Positions 30,864 to 40,791 are shown, counted from the first letter of the stretch. The stretch: DNA of 64,000 nt from an uncultured Flavobacteriaceae bacterium (GCA_943789305.1 CALSTP010000001.1:1126178-1190177), one strand, 5' to 3'. Notes: generated by a model from the letters alone, not told the origin. Translations and numbers: made by a program.

Positions 30864-31421
30864 ATTATCGAATCAAAATCTCCATATAAAATTGTAATCA
30901 GTGGTGGCCCAGGAAGTGGCAAGACCACACTTATAAATTTTTTAAAAAAAAATGGATTTACTTGTTTTAAAGAAATTTCAAGGGATTATATTAAACTGGG
31001 TAAAAAACAAGGGATTGAAAATTACTTTAAAGAAAAACCTCATGCATTTAGTGAATTCCTTTGGAAAGAACGAAAAAAACAATATTATGAAGCACTAAAA
31101 CTAAAAACTAAATACGTATTCTTTGATCGAGCTCTGCATGATGTAATTGGTTATTTAAATTATGTTCAAGATCCCAACAAAAAATGGGAAAAAGAACTCA
31201 ATAATTATAAATACAACCTTGTTTTTCTTCTAAAACCGGTGTTCCAAATTTATATCCAAGATGAAGATCGAATGGAAACCTTTGAAGAAGCTGTTGAAGT
31301 TCATAAAAGTCTTGAAAAAACCTATCATCAAAGTAAATTAAAAATCATTAAATTACCGTTTACAACTCCACAAAAACGTTTTGATCTAATTCTTAAACAC
31401 TGTGCAAATGAGCTCTCCTAA
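30864..31421 (+). CDS. AAA/P-loop ATP-binding protein, probable ATT/ATC start
   Basis: Frame opens after TAA at 30861-30863: IIESKSPYKIVISGGPGSGKTTLINFLKKNGFTCFKEISRDYIKLGKKQGIEN... joining the track ORF 31239..31421. Walker A GGPGSGKTT is present; no ATG/GTG/TTG precedes it in frame. Confidence 0.82.
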   Translation: MIESKSPYKIVISGGPGSGKTTLINFLKKNGFTCFKEISRDYIKLGKKQGIENYFKEKPHAFSEFLWKERKKQYYEALKLKTKYVFFDRALHDVIGYLNYVQDPNKKWEKELNNYKYNLVFLLKPVFQIYIQDEDRMETFEEAVEVHKSLEKTYHQSKLKIIKLPFTTPQKRFDLILKHCANELS

Positions 31422-33303
31422 AGAAGTTTTACAAACCTATTGGAGCTATGAAAATTTTAGGCCCAATCAGGAGGCAATAATTAACAGAGTACTTGAAAAT
31501 CAAGATACCATAGCCTTGCTTCCAACGGGAGGTGGTAAATCGCTCTGTTATCAGCTTCCTGCTTTACTTTCTAATGGATGTACTTTGGTAATATCTCCTT
31601 TGATTTCACTCATGCAGGATCAAGTGGAACAGATGAATGAAAAAGGAATTAAAAGCATGATGTTAAATAATTCTCAAGCCCTAAATATTCAGTTGGATAA
31701 TTGTCTCTATGGAAATTTCAAACTGCTTTACAGCTCACCAGAAAAAGCTTTGTCTAAAGAATTCCTCTCGAGAATCAAAAAATTAAATATCACTAGAGTT
31801 GCAGTTGATGAAGCTCATTGCATTTCTGAATGGGGGAATGATTTTAGACCAGCTTTCAAACAAATAAATAAAATCAGATCACTTCTCCCCTCCATACCAA
31901 TTCTAGCTGTAACAGCTACGGCTACGCCTAAAGTTTTAGAAGATATTATTGAAAGTTTACAACTAAAACAAACTTCTTTATTTCAAGGGTCTTATGCTCG
32001 TACTAACATCAATATTAACACCTTATACACAGAAGACAAGCAAGGAACGCTTATCAAAATCTTAATGCAAAACAAGCAATCTGGGATTGTTTACTGTGGC
32101 AGCAGGAGAGAAACCGAACAAATAACAAAGTTACTTCAGCAAAAACAAATTTCCTGCGCATATTTTCATGGAGGACGATCTGCAAGCGAACGAAAAGAAT
32201 TATTACAAGAATGGCAATCTGAAAAGATAACAATTATGGTTGCAACCAATGCTTTTGGTATGGGAATAGACAAAGAGGAGGTTAGAACAGTCATCCATCT
32301 AAATCTACCCTCAAGTATTGAAAATTTTTATCAAGAAATTGGAAGAGCCGGCCGAAATGGAGGACCTGCAAATGCCTATTTACTCATTCATGAAAATGAT
32401 AAAACCAAAATTAGACACCAATTTATAGGGTCTTTACCTGATAAAGAGTTTATTCAATTGTGTTTCAAAAACCTTTGTAACTATCTTAACATAGCATATG
32501 GGGAAGGAAAAGAGCTGGCACACAATCTTTCGTTAGAAAGTTTTTGCAAGACCTATTCGATGAATCCTAGAAAAACACTAAGTACATTTACCTATCTAGA
32601 ACAAGAGGGAATTTTTAATCTTATCCAATTCAACAAACAAAGAGCAGTAGTTAAGTTTTCGATAACTCAAACTCAAATTTTAGAGCTTTTGAAAAATCAA
32701 ACGGAGGATTCTAAAGTAATACAAGCAATCATCAGAAATCATCACTTCAGTTATGCAAGGGGTTTTGAACTTGATATCAATCGAATCATTCGCAGCAGTC
32801 AGATTTCTTTTAAAACCCTATTAAAGTCCCTAAGAAAATGGGAGAATGAGGGGAATCTTGAACTGGAATACAACCAAACCGATATTCAAATTCAATGGCT
32901 TGTACCCCGTGAGGATCAATACACGCTTGCTCCACTTTTACAAAGATTAACACATAACAATAAGGTAATAATAGGAAAAATTGAAGCGATGATAAATTAT
33001 GCTTTCAATACTGAAAGGTGTAAACATGATCAAATTCTAAACTATTTTGGAGAAAAATATAAAGGGAAATGCGGCAATTGCAATGCTTTGGAATGCAATT
33101 CAAAAAAAGTAACAAAAAAAGATAAAATAGAAATTAGAAATAGAATTATAGAAGAACTCAAAAAAGATGAAATGAGTCTCAAAGAATTGGATCAATCCAT
33201 TTCAGATTATAGTACTTTTGAAATTGGAGAGGCTATTAGATTCCTATTGAATTCAAACGACCTCCTTTTAACCAATATGGATAAATTAAAGTTAAATATA
33301 TAG
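31402..33303 (+). CDS. recQ: ATP-dependent DNA helicase RecQ
   Basis: LLPTGGGKSLCYQLPAL; VDEAHCISEWGNDFRPAF; VTATATPKV; MVATNAFGMGIDKEEVRTVIH; QEIGRAGRNG. Confidence 0.96.
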   Translation: MQMSSPKEVLQTYWSYENFRPNQEAIINRVLENQDTIALLPTGGGKSLCYQLPALLSNGCTLVISPLISLMQDQVEQMNEKGIKSMMLNNSQALNIQLDNCLYGNFKLLYSSPEKALSKEFLSRIKKLNITRVAVDEAHCISEWGNDFRPAFKQINKIRSLLPSIPILAVTATATPKVLEDIIESLQLKQTSLFQGSYARTNININTLYTEDKQGTLIKILMQNKQSGIVYCGSRRETEQITKLLQQKQISCAYFHGGRSASERKELLQEWQSEKITIMVATNAFGMGIDKEEVRTVIHLNLPSSIENFYQEIGRAGRNGGPANAYLLIHENDKTKIRHQFIGSLPDKEFIQLCFKNLCNYLNIAYGEGKELAHNLSLESFCKTYSMNPRKTLSTFTYLEQEGIFNLIQFNKQRAVVKFSITQTQILELLKNQTEDSKVIQAIIRNHHFSYARGFELDINRIIRSSQISFKTLLKSLRKWENEGNLELEYNQTDIQIQWLVPREDQYTLAPLLQRLTHNNKVIIGKIEAMINYAFNTERCKHDQILNYFGEKYKGKCGNCNALECNSKKVTKKDKIEIRNRIIEELKKDEMSLKELDQSISDYSTFEIGEAIRFLLNSNDLLLTNMDKLKLNI

Positions 33304-33304
33304 T

Positions 33305-34240
33305 ATGAAAATTGTCTTTATGGGGACTCCCCTATTTGCTGTTTATGCCCTTGAAGCTATTTATCAATCTGATCATGAAATTGTGGGGGTTGTAACCAGT
33401 GTTGATAAGCCAGCAGGAAGAGGAAAACAACTTCGTCAATCTGAAGTAAAGAAATTTGCAACCAAAAATGACCTGAATTTACTTCAACCGCTAAATCTAA
33501 AAGAAGAAGTTTTTATAAACGATCTTAAAAAATTAGAAGCTGATGTATTTGTGGTTGTAGCTTTTCGCATGCTCCCAAAAACTGTTTGGAATATTCCGCC
33601 CAAGGGAACCTTTAACTTACATGCATCACTTTTGCCTAATTTTCGAGGTGCTGCTCCAATAAATTGGGCTATCATACACAATGAAAAAACTACTGGAGTT
33701 ACTACTTTTTTTATTGATGATGAAATTGATACAGGAGCTATATTACTAAAAGAAACAATTTCAATTGAAAAAAACGAAACGTCTGGAAGTCTTCACGATA
33801 AACTCGCACCTTTGGGAGCAAAACTAATTTTAAAAACACTAAATCATATTATGGCGGAGCGGATTGCTGTCCAACAAAAATTTTTGGGTAGTGAAAAAGA
33901 AGCGCCGAAACTCACAAAAGAGAATACAAAAATTAAGTGGGAAAAACCGCTTTTATACATTGATGGTTTGATTAGAGGACTTAACCCCTTTCCTACTGCA
34001 TGGATTGAAATTCAAAATGGAGAAGAGCAATTAAAAATGAAAATATTTAAGGCAACTCTAGAAATAAAAAAACACACTCACAGAATTGGTGTCCTCAAAA
34101 TTGAAGATAAAAAAATAAGAATCACACACTCTGAAGGGTTTTTGATCATTGATGAACTTCAACTACCCAATAAAAAGAAAATGAATGCCAGAGCTCTTTT
34201 AAATGGATATAAGTTTAAAAAAGGTTCCAAAGTCCTATAA
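33305..34240 (+). CDS. fmt: methionyl-tRNA formyltransferase
   Basis: MKIVFMGTPLFAVYALEAI; NLHASLLPNFRGAAPINWAIIHNEKTTGVTTFFIDDEIDTG. Confidence 0.96.
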   Translation: MKIVFMGTPLFAVYALEAIYQSDHEIVGVVTSVDKPAGRGKQLRQSEVKKFATKNDLNLLQPLNLKEEVFINDLKKLEADVFVVVAFRMLPKTVWNIPPKGTFNLHASLLPNFRGAAPINWAIIHNEKTTGVTTFFIDDEIDTGAILLKETISIEKNETSGSLHDKLAPLGAKLILKTLNHIMAERIAVQQKFLGSEKEAPKLTKENTKIKWEKPLLYIDGLIRGLNPFPTAWIEIQNGEEQLKMKIFKATLEIKKHTHRIGVLKIEDKKIRITHSEGFLIIDELQLPNKKKMNARALLNGYKFKKGSKVL

Positions 34241-34304
34241 ATACTAGGATTATTAACAAAAAAAGCAATTTATCAACAAATTACTGTTTTTTTTCAGGTT
34301 TTAC

Positions 34305-34334
34305 TTGGGACTTCTCTTAAACCCTATATATTTG
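34305..34334 (+). promoter_or_regulatory. putative sigma-A promoter of the HU gene (TTG-N19-TATATTTG)
   Basis: TTG 34305-34307 and TATATTTG 34327-34334 match the Bacteroidota consensus upstream of ATG 34371. Confidence 0.5.
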
Positions 34335-34370
34335 TTTATATACTTAATTTTTTAATTTAAAAATAATATT

Positions 34371-34643
34371 ATGAACAAAACAGAATTAATCGACGCAATG
34401 GCAGCTGACGCTGGGATTTCTAAAGCAGCAGCAAAAAAAGCACTTGAATCTTTTCTAGGAAACATCCAATCAAGTCTTAAAGGTGGTGGACGTGTATCTT
34501 TAGTTGGATTTGGTTCTTGGTCTGTAACTGCAAGAGCAGCTCGTGATGGAAGAAACCCTCAAACTGGGGCTACAATCAAAATTGCTGCTAAAAATGTAGT
34601 TAAATTTAAAGCTGGTGCTGAACTATCTGGATCAGTAAACTAA
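34371..34643 (+). CDS. hup: HU family DNA-binding protein
   Basis: MNKTELIDAMAADAGISKAAAKKALESFLGNIQSSLKGGGRVSLVGFGSWSV...RNPQTGATIKIAAKNVVKFKAG. Confidence 0.95.
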   Translation: MNKTELIDAMAADAGISKAAAKKALESFLGNIQSSLKGGGRVSLVGFGSWSVTARAARDGRNPQTGATIKIAAKNVVKFKAGAELSGSVN

Positions 34644-34670
34644 GCAAAAACTTGCAGCAAACAATATTAA

Positions 34671-34695
34671 AATCTCCTTCGGGAGATTTTTTTTT
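34671..34695 (+). terminator. Rho-independent terminator downstream of HU
   Basis: AATCTCC-TTCG-GGAGATT hairpin followed by a T run. Confidence 0.85.
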
Positions 34696-34742
34696 AAATA
34701 AATTTAAAAAATTAAACAAAAAAACCTAATTTCATAAGTAAT

Positions 34743-35294
34743 ATGAAAATACATCAAGGAAATCTATTGATCGCTGAACCTTCAATTATTGGAGATGCAA
34801 ATTTCCATCGATCAGTTGTTTTGTTAGCAAATCACAAAGAATCTGCTTCTTTGGGGTTTATACTAAACAAACCTTTTGATTTTCTTCTTAAAGACATTTT
34901 ACCTGAAATCAAAAGCTCAATCGAAATTCACTACGGAGGACCCGTAGAACCCGATAACCTTTATTTTATTCACAACTCACCTGATCTAATAAAGGGAAGT
35001 ATTAAAATTAATGATGAATTGTACTGGGGGGGTGATTTTGAAAAAGTCATTCAATTGATCAAAAATGAATCCCTCGATGAACATAAGATTCGTTTTTTCT
35101 TAGGGTATTCGGGATGGGGAGCCAATCAACTTCAAAATGAAATTGAATTGAATTCATGGATCATCAAAGAAGATTTTGTCGGTCATGAGGTTATCAATGT
35201 AGAATCAAAATCATTTTGGAGAAAACAAATACGGTCTCTAGGTGGAGATTACTTGATTTGGGGAAATGCCCCAGAAAATCCAAATCACAACTAA
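34743..35294 (+). CDS. YqgE/AlgH family protein (UPF0301)
   Basis: GNLLIAEPSIIGDANFHRSVVLLANH...GFILNKP; YGGPVEPDNLYFIH; GYSGWGANQLQNEI. Confidence 0.92.
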   Translation: MKIHQGNLLIAEPSIIGDANFHRSVVLLANHKESASLGFILNKPFDFLLKDILPEIKSSIEIHYGGPVEPDNLYFIHNSPDLIKGSIKINDELYWGGDFEKVIQLIKNESLDEHKIRFFLGYSGWGANQLQNEIELNSWIIKEDFVGHEVINVESKSFWRKQIRSLGGDYLIWGNAPENPNHN

Positions 35295-36130
35295 CCCAAT
35301 CGATACTTGGTAATAAATTTGGAAAACAGCTTACGAGAAATTTCGGTATTGAATGTCTTTTTTCGATATTGTTTGACCGATTGAATTCCTTCCGACAAAC
35401 TTACCACAAACATTTCTTCCGCTCTCTGTAATTCAAAAGGAGACAATGCTTCCTCTACCAGATTAATCTCCTCACTTTTTTGCAACAAATCGATAACTAT
35501 TTGACGATAAACCGATGATCTACATCCGCTCGATAGAGGTGGTGTTTTTATTTCATTTTCCTTAACTACGAATAGAGCTCCTGTTAAAGTTTCTGTAATT
35601 TCTTTTTGATCGTTGAGCAAAATTCCATCTTCCAAATCGTTTTCATAAACATAAACAGAAGCTATTTCTCTCAATCTTGAATTTGATGATTCTAAACACC
35701 CGTAGAGTCCCTTTATTACATAATGGTCTTTGTATAGATCAATACTTCGATTAGAAGAAACATGTCTAGGAATTTCGGCGTGATAGGCTTTGATTAGAAA
35801 AGATGTTGGACTTATAGGCGTTGCTCGACTAACTAATTCTGATGAAAAAAAAGATAAACAAACTATAGAAGATACTTGAACTAATTTCTTTTCTTTTAAA
35901 AGAATCAAAATTTGTTCCTCTAAATATTCCATAGTATACAACATCGGAATTTCCATCCTCAAAATTCTTAAAGATGCCATTATTCGAAAGTAATGTTCCT
36001 CCCAGAAGATAATTTTCCCACCTTCAACCCGAACTCTTTCCTCAATAGGAAATGTGTAGACCAAGTTTATTATATCTTCTTCTGCTATACCATCAAGGTT
36101 TGTATAAACTTTACCGTTAAATATGATCAT
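35291..36130 (-). CDS. aminotransferase class IV (branched-chain aminotransferase/ADC lyase-like)
   Basis: EERVRVEGGKIIFWEEHYFRIMASLRILRM; GCLESSNSRLREIASVYVYENDLEDGILLNDQKEITETLTGALF. Confidence 0.85.
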   Translation of the reverse strand: MIIFNGKVYTNLDGIAEEDIINLVYTFPIEERVRVEGGKIIFWEEHYFRIMASLRILRMEIPMLYTMEYLEEQILILLKEKKLVQVSSIVCLSFFSSELVSRATPISPTSFLIKAYHAEIPRHVSSNRSIDLYKDHYVIKGLYGCLESSNSRLREIASVYVYENDLEDGILLNDQKEITETLTGALFVVKENEIKTPPLSSGCRSSVYRQIVIDLLQKSEEINLVEEALSPFELQRAEEMFVVSLSEGIQSVKQYRKKTFNTEISRKLFSKFITKYRLG

Positions 36131-36136
36131 AAAAAC

Positions 36137-36532
36137 TTAAGCTGCTCCGAGTACTTGTTTTAGGCTAGAAACCAAGTTATTCCAAAGCATTTTTGCTTCT
36201 TCTAACTCATCTTCTTCAGCAAAATCAGAAATGTTTAAAGAAACATCCTTGGTTATTTCATCAACAACAATTTTGAATTCGAAATAACAATCATCCTGAT
36301 CTTCCTCGTCATTCATCCAACGAAATCTAACTTTTTCGTTATTCTTTTTCTGAATGAGTTTTGCATACTCTTCTGTATCATCCCATATAAAAGTAAAATC
36401 TTCACCTCTAGAATTTACATTATCAGCAAACCATTCGGATAGACCAGAGGGGGTAGAGAGATATTGAAATAACAATTGTGGGGAAGCTTGAAAATCAATT
36501 TCTATAGAAAATGCTTTTTTGGTGGTCATCAT
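36137..36532 (-). CDS. START-like / SRPBCC domain protein
   Basis: SIEIDFQASPQLLFQYLSTPSGLSEWFADNVNSRGEDFTFIWD. Confidence 0.85.
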   Translation of the reverse strand: MMTTKKAFSIEIDFQASPQLLFQYLSTPSGLSEWFADNVNSRGEDFTFIWDDTEEYAKLIQKKNNEKVRFRWMNDEEDQDDCYFEFKIVVDEITKDVSLNISDFAEEDELEEAKMLWNNLVSSLKQVLGAA

Positions 36533-36632
36533 AAATATATTAGAACGTCAATATATTGAAAATTATTAAAACTCAGCATAACAATTATAGAGTTTTTTCA
36601 ATATAAAAGTTAAGGTATTAAATTCTATTTTT

Positions 36633-36640
36633 TATATTTG
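36633..36640 (+). promoter_or_regulatory. putative -7 element (TATATTTG) of tRNA promoter
   Basis: TAnnTTTG match ending 13 nt before the tRNA; no clear -33 TTG seen. Confidence 0.4.
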
Positions 36641-36653
36641 CAACCAGAAATTT

Positions 36654-36727
36654 GGCGAGGTAGCTCAGCTGGTTAGAGCGTCGGATTCATAACCCGGAGG
36701 TCGGGGGATCGTGCCCCCCTCTCGCTA
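36654..36727 (+). tRNA. tRNA-Met (CAT anticodon)
   Basis: GGCGAGG acceptor, D-arm GCTCAGCTGGTTAGAGC, anticodon arm TCGGATTCATAACCCGG, T-arm GGGGG-ATCGTGC-CCCCC, 3' acceptor TCTCGCT-A; CCA not encoded. Confidence 0.93.
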
Positions 36728-36734
36728 CAAAAAA

Positions 36735-36762
36735 AGTCGAAGTTTATCCTTCGGCTTTTTTA
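36735..36762 (+). terminator. Rho-independent terminator downstream of tRNA
   Basis: AGTCGAAG-TTTATC-CTTCGGCT hairpin (one G-T wobble) followed by T run. Confidence 0.8.
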
Positions 36763-36905
36763 ATTTATGGGTTTAAATTTTAGTTAATTTTTCAAATAAA
36801 AACTGATCAACTCATTGATTACACTAAAACTAATTTATAACTTCCTCTATTATTTTTCAATAATCTTTTTATGAATTAACTTTGTGATCTAAGAAGATTG
36901 AACAA

Positions 36906-37373
36906 ATGAGGGAAGAAATTAAAGTCGAAGACCTAAAAAAAGCAGCGGGAGGTTTTGCAACTGGAGTTACAATTATAACGTCTAAGGACGAAAAAAGTGT
37001 TGTTAATGGAATGACCGCCAGTTCATTTGTTTCCATTTCTTTTATTCCTCCATTGGTTTCCTTTTCTGTAGATAGGAAAACTAAACTTTTTGGTCAGTTA
37101 GAAGAAGGGAAAGTTTTTGGAATAAGCATACTCTGTTCGAGTCAAAAACATTTGAGTAACCATTTTGCAGGCTATCCTAATGAGAATGAACAAGTCATTT
37201 TTGATGAATCAAAAGGATTTCCTTTAATCAAAGATCCTTTAGCATGGTATATTGTAAAAGCTACAAAAATAATTCCTGCCGGAGATCACCATATGGTTTT
37301 ATGCAGTATTGAAACACTTGGGAGAGACTCCCAAAAAGAACCACTTCTTTATTTTTCTGGAAAGTATCTTTAA
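36906..37373 (+). CDS. flavin reductase family protein (FMN-binding)
   Basis: AAGGFATGVTIITSKDEKSVVNGMTASSFVSISFIPPLVSFSVDRKTK. Confidence 0.9.
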   Translation: MREEIKVEDLKKAAGGFATGVTIITSKDEKSVVNGMTASSFVSISFIPPLVSFSVDRKTKLFGQLEEGKVFGISILCSSQKHLSNHFAGYPNENEQVIFDESKGFPLIKDPLAWYIVKATKIIPAGDHHMVLCSIETLGRDSQKEPLLYFSGKYL

Positions 37374-37374
37374 G

Positions 37375-38322
37375 TTAATCTTTAGCTGCCAGATATCGCT
37401 CGGCGTCCAATGCAGCCATACATCCAGTGCCTGCTGCTGTTACTGCTTGTCGATATATATGATCTGCAGCATCACCAGAAACAAAAACACCTTCTACATT
37501 AGTTTTTGAACTTCCAGGAGTGTTGATAATATAACCCGTATCATCTAGTTTTAAATAATTGGAGAAAATTTTGGTATTGGGTTCATGCCCAATTGCAACA
37601 AAAAATCCAGTGGCTTGAATATCCAAAACCTCTTGAGTTTTATTATTTTTTGCTCGAACACCAGTAACAACCTGACCATCTCCTAATACTTCTTCAGTTT
37701 CTGTGTTAAACAAAATTTCAATATTATCGGTGTTTTGTACACGCTTTGCCATAATCTTTGAAGCTCTAAATTCATCTCGCCTAACCAACATGGTTACTTT
37801 TGTACACAATTTGGAAAGATAATGTGCTTCTTCACAGGCAGAGTCCCCTGCCCCTACAATCACTACTTCTTGATTTTTGTAAAAGAATCCATCACAAACT
37901 GCACAGGCAGAAACTCCACCCCCAAGTTTTAGGTATTTTTGTTCAGAATCTATTCCTAAATATTTTGCAGAAGCTCCAGTCGAAATGATTACAGTGTCTG
38001 CATGAATTTCGGTAGTTTCATTTACCCAGACTTTATGAACAGAACCCGAGAAATCGACCTTTGTAATCCAACCGTCTCTTACATCGGTCCCAAAACGAGC
38101 AGCTTGTTCTTGAAGCTCCAACATCATCGCAGGTCCTGTTATTCCTTTGGGATAACCTGGGAAATTCTCAACTTCATTGGTTGTGGTAAGTTGTCCTCCT
38201 GGTTGAGTTCCTTGATAAAGGACCGGAAACATATTTGCTCGTGCAGCATAAATCGCTGCTGTGTATCCAGCTGGACCGGAACCGATAATTAAACATTTTA
38301 AGTGTTCTATAGTCTGTGACAT
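37375..38322 (-). CDS. trxB: thioredoxin-disulfide reductase
   Basis: CLIIGSGPAGYTAAIYAARA; CAVCDGFFYKNQEVVIVGAGDSACEEA; GVFVSGDAADHIYRQAVTAAGTGCMAALDAERYL. Confidence 0.96.
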   Translation of the reverse strand: MSQTIEHLKCLIIGSGPAGYTAAIYAARANMFPVLYQGTQPGGQLTTTNEVENFPGYPKGITGPAMMLELQEQAARFGTDVRDGWITKVDFSGSVHKVWVNETTEIHADTVIISTGASAKYLGIDSEQKYLKLGGGVSACAVCDGFFYKNQEVVIVGAGDSACEEAHYLSKLCTKVTMLVRRDEFRASKIMAKRVQNTDNIEILFNTETEEVLGDGQVVTGVRAKNNKTQEVLDIQATGFFVAIGHEPNTKIFSNYLKLDDTGYIINTPGSSKTNVEGVFVSGDAADHIYRQAVTAAGTGCMAALDAERYLAAKD

Positions 38323-38577
38323 TGGTTTGCTATTATTTGATTTTATTCCAAAAATAAAGGTTTACTTTTACTTTTTTCAAGCTACGAAGTTACTAAAATT
38401 TCTTAGCTGAATACTAAAATCAGGAATGCCTTTTCCAAAATTTTCAGCAAAAAAATATTACAATATGTTAAGATTTTCAACTCAACACAATTTTTAGAAA
38501 AAAAATAAAATCAGTTGAATTATAAATTAATATATCAAAGAATAAAAGTAAATTAGCTCAGAAATTCAAAGCTAAAA

Positions 38578-39429
38578 ATGGGCCCCAACTTCCAAACACT
38601 CGGAGAATTTATAATTGAAAAACAATCGGAATTTAAATATTCCACTGGTGAATTTTCAAGACTTATTAATGCACTTCGATTGGCTGTCAAAGTAGTTAAT
38701 CACAAAGTCAATAAGGAAGGTCTTATTGATATTATTTGGGGGTGCAGCAAATGAAAATTCTTCAGGCGAAACCCAACAGAAACTAGACGTCTTTGCTAAT
38801 GAAATTTTTATAGATGCTTTAACCAAAAGAGAAATTCTGTGTGGTCTAGCATCTGAAGAGGAAGAGAATTTTCTTAGGTTAGATAATTCGAATCAGAAAA
38901 ATCAAAATAAATATATTGTTTTGATAGATCCTTTAGACGGTTCTAGTAATATTGATGTCAATGTATCGGTAGGAACTATTTTTTCAATTTACAGAAGAAA
39001 AACACCTCTTAAAGGCCCTGTAAGTAATCAAGATTTTCTTCAAAAAGGTTCCCAGATTGCGGCTGGCTATATCATTTATGGTACTTCAACCATGCTTGTT
39101 TATACGACAGGTAATGGAGTAAAGGCTTCACGCTTAACCCAGCATTAGGTACTTTTTATTTATCACACCCCAACATAAAGCATCCTCAAACGGGATCAAT
39201 TTATTCAATCAATGATGGAAGCTACAATTATTGTTCGGCTGAGATAAAAAAATATCTTAAATATTGTCAAGAAACTAATGGAGATCGTCCCTACACCGCA
39301 CGTTATATTGGATCATTAGTTTCAGATTTTCACAGAAATTTAATTAAAGGGGGTATTTTTTTATATCCAGAAAGTAATCGATCATTTTCTTGGATGGTTA
39401 TTTTTTGTAAACTATCGTTGGTAAATTGA
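38578..39429 (+). pseudogene. fbp: fructose-1,6-bisphosphatase class I, degraded (two indels, 3' truncation)
   Basis: Frame 1: [52 protein letters not shown] | shifted: [30 protein letters not shown]...[26 protein letters not shown]...[19 protein letters not shown] | shifted back: [17 protein letters not shown]...[33 protein letters not shown] then non-homologous tail and stop. Confidence 0.9.
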
Positions 39430-39667
39430 TAATGTAATTTACTTTAATGAATACCTAATGATTTTAAGGAGAGAGATGGACTATTCATTTTAAGTTTTTT
39501 AATAACAAATTAGAGAATAGATTCGATTCATTAATCAAAAGTATATTAATTTAGTACAATAAATAAAATAACATTGAATTTTGTTTTCAACAAACAGAAA
39601 GAATACATTTCTTAGTATGTAGTTGATAATTAATAAGTTATTAACAAATAAAAATTATTGTTTTAAA

Positions 39668-40714
39668 TTAATTAAGTGCCAACATTTCTTTAGGAATTCT
39701 GGAATTCATCAATCTAAACCAAAGTGGAGGAATCATAGCAATCAAGATACAGGTAGGATATCCAAAGGGCAATTGAGGACTTTCGTACTTATGTTCTAGT
39801 ACTTGATATTTTTTAGAAGTTTTATGGTGATGATCACTATGGCGGGTAAGTTCATATAAAACTATTCTACCAATTAGATGATTAGAATTCCATGAATGTT
39901 TTGTTTGTATACGTTCATAACGTCCTGAACTAGACTTTTCCCTTAGCAAACCATAGTGTTCTATATAATTTATAGTTTCTAAGAACAAAAAAGAAATAAC
40001 ACCAACCAATAAAGCATAGATCAATGTTTGTGTTCCAAAAACAATGAAAATTATTTCAAGATACAAACCTTGGAATAGTATATAAAAAATCATTTCATTT
40101 TTCAATGAGAAAAAAGAGGTGTTTTCTTTCTTTAAAATTCCAATTTGTATTGCCCATGCATTTCGATACTGTCTAATAACTGAAGTAAACCAAAAATGAT
40201 AAAGCATCTGATTGTATTTAGAGGTTGCCGGATCTTCTGGAGTGGCTACATTTTTGTGATGTCCATAATTATGCTCCAAAAAGAAATGCATGTACAGACA
40301 GGGCATCAATAAAGCTTTGGACATCAATTGTTCAACTTTTGTCTTTCGATGACCCAATTCATGCGCTACATTAATTGCATTGGTGGCTAACAAAACACCT
40401 AGGGAAAGTATAATACCTACAACCTCAAAGACTGTCAGGATTTCGGTTGACAAAGTGTAAAATCCATAAGCCATCAATCCAAATACAATGGGTAAATTTG
40501 CATAGAGCATGAGGTCAAAAAGAATGTTCGTCAAACGACTTGATTTTTCCTTATCAGAATAAACTTTATTGGGCTTAGATAACATCAATTCCAATAGTGG
40601 AATCATAAAAAAAGCATAAAAAACAGATCCAAAGGAAAAAAGGTCTAAAAAATAAATCGACACCGCTGTGGACAAAGGAATTGTATAAGCAAAAAGATAC
40701 TTTAAGTCGTTCAT
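39668..40714 (-). CDS. alkB: alkane 1-monooxygenase (AlkB-like membrane di-iron hydroxylase)
   Basis: His boxes HELGHRK, EHNYGHHKNVATPEDPA, TRHSDHHHK, plus NYIEHYGL; multiple TM helices. Confidence 0.88.
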   Translation of the reverse strand: MNDLKYLFAYTIPLSTAVSIYFLDLFSFGSVFYAFFMIPLLELMLSKPNKVYSDKEKSSRLTNILFDLMLYANLPIVFGLMAYGFYTLSTEILTVFEVVGIILSLGVLLATNAINVAHELGHRKTKVEQLMSKALLMPCLYMHFFLEHNYGHHKNVATPEDPATSKYNQMLYHFWFTSVIRQYRNAWAIQIGILKKENTSFFSLKNEMIFYILFQGLYLEIIFIVFGTQTLIYALLVGVISFLFLETINYIEHYGLLREKSSSGRYERIQTKHSWNSNHLIGRIVLYELTRHSDHHHKTSKKYQVLEHKYESPQLPFGYPTCILIAMIPPLWFRLMNSRIPKEMLALN

Positions 40715-40791
40715 TTCTATAGTATTTAATATAGTTTTTCAATATACAAAAAAAGGCTTAAGTGAAATTTCTAATTTAGATAAAAATAGTC

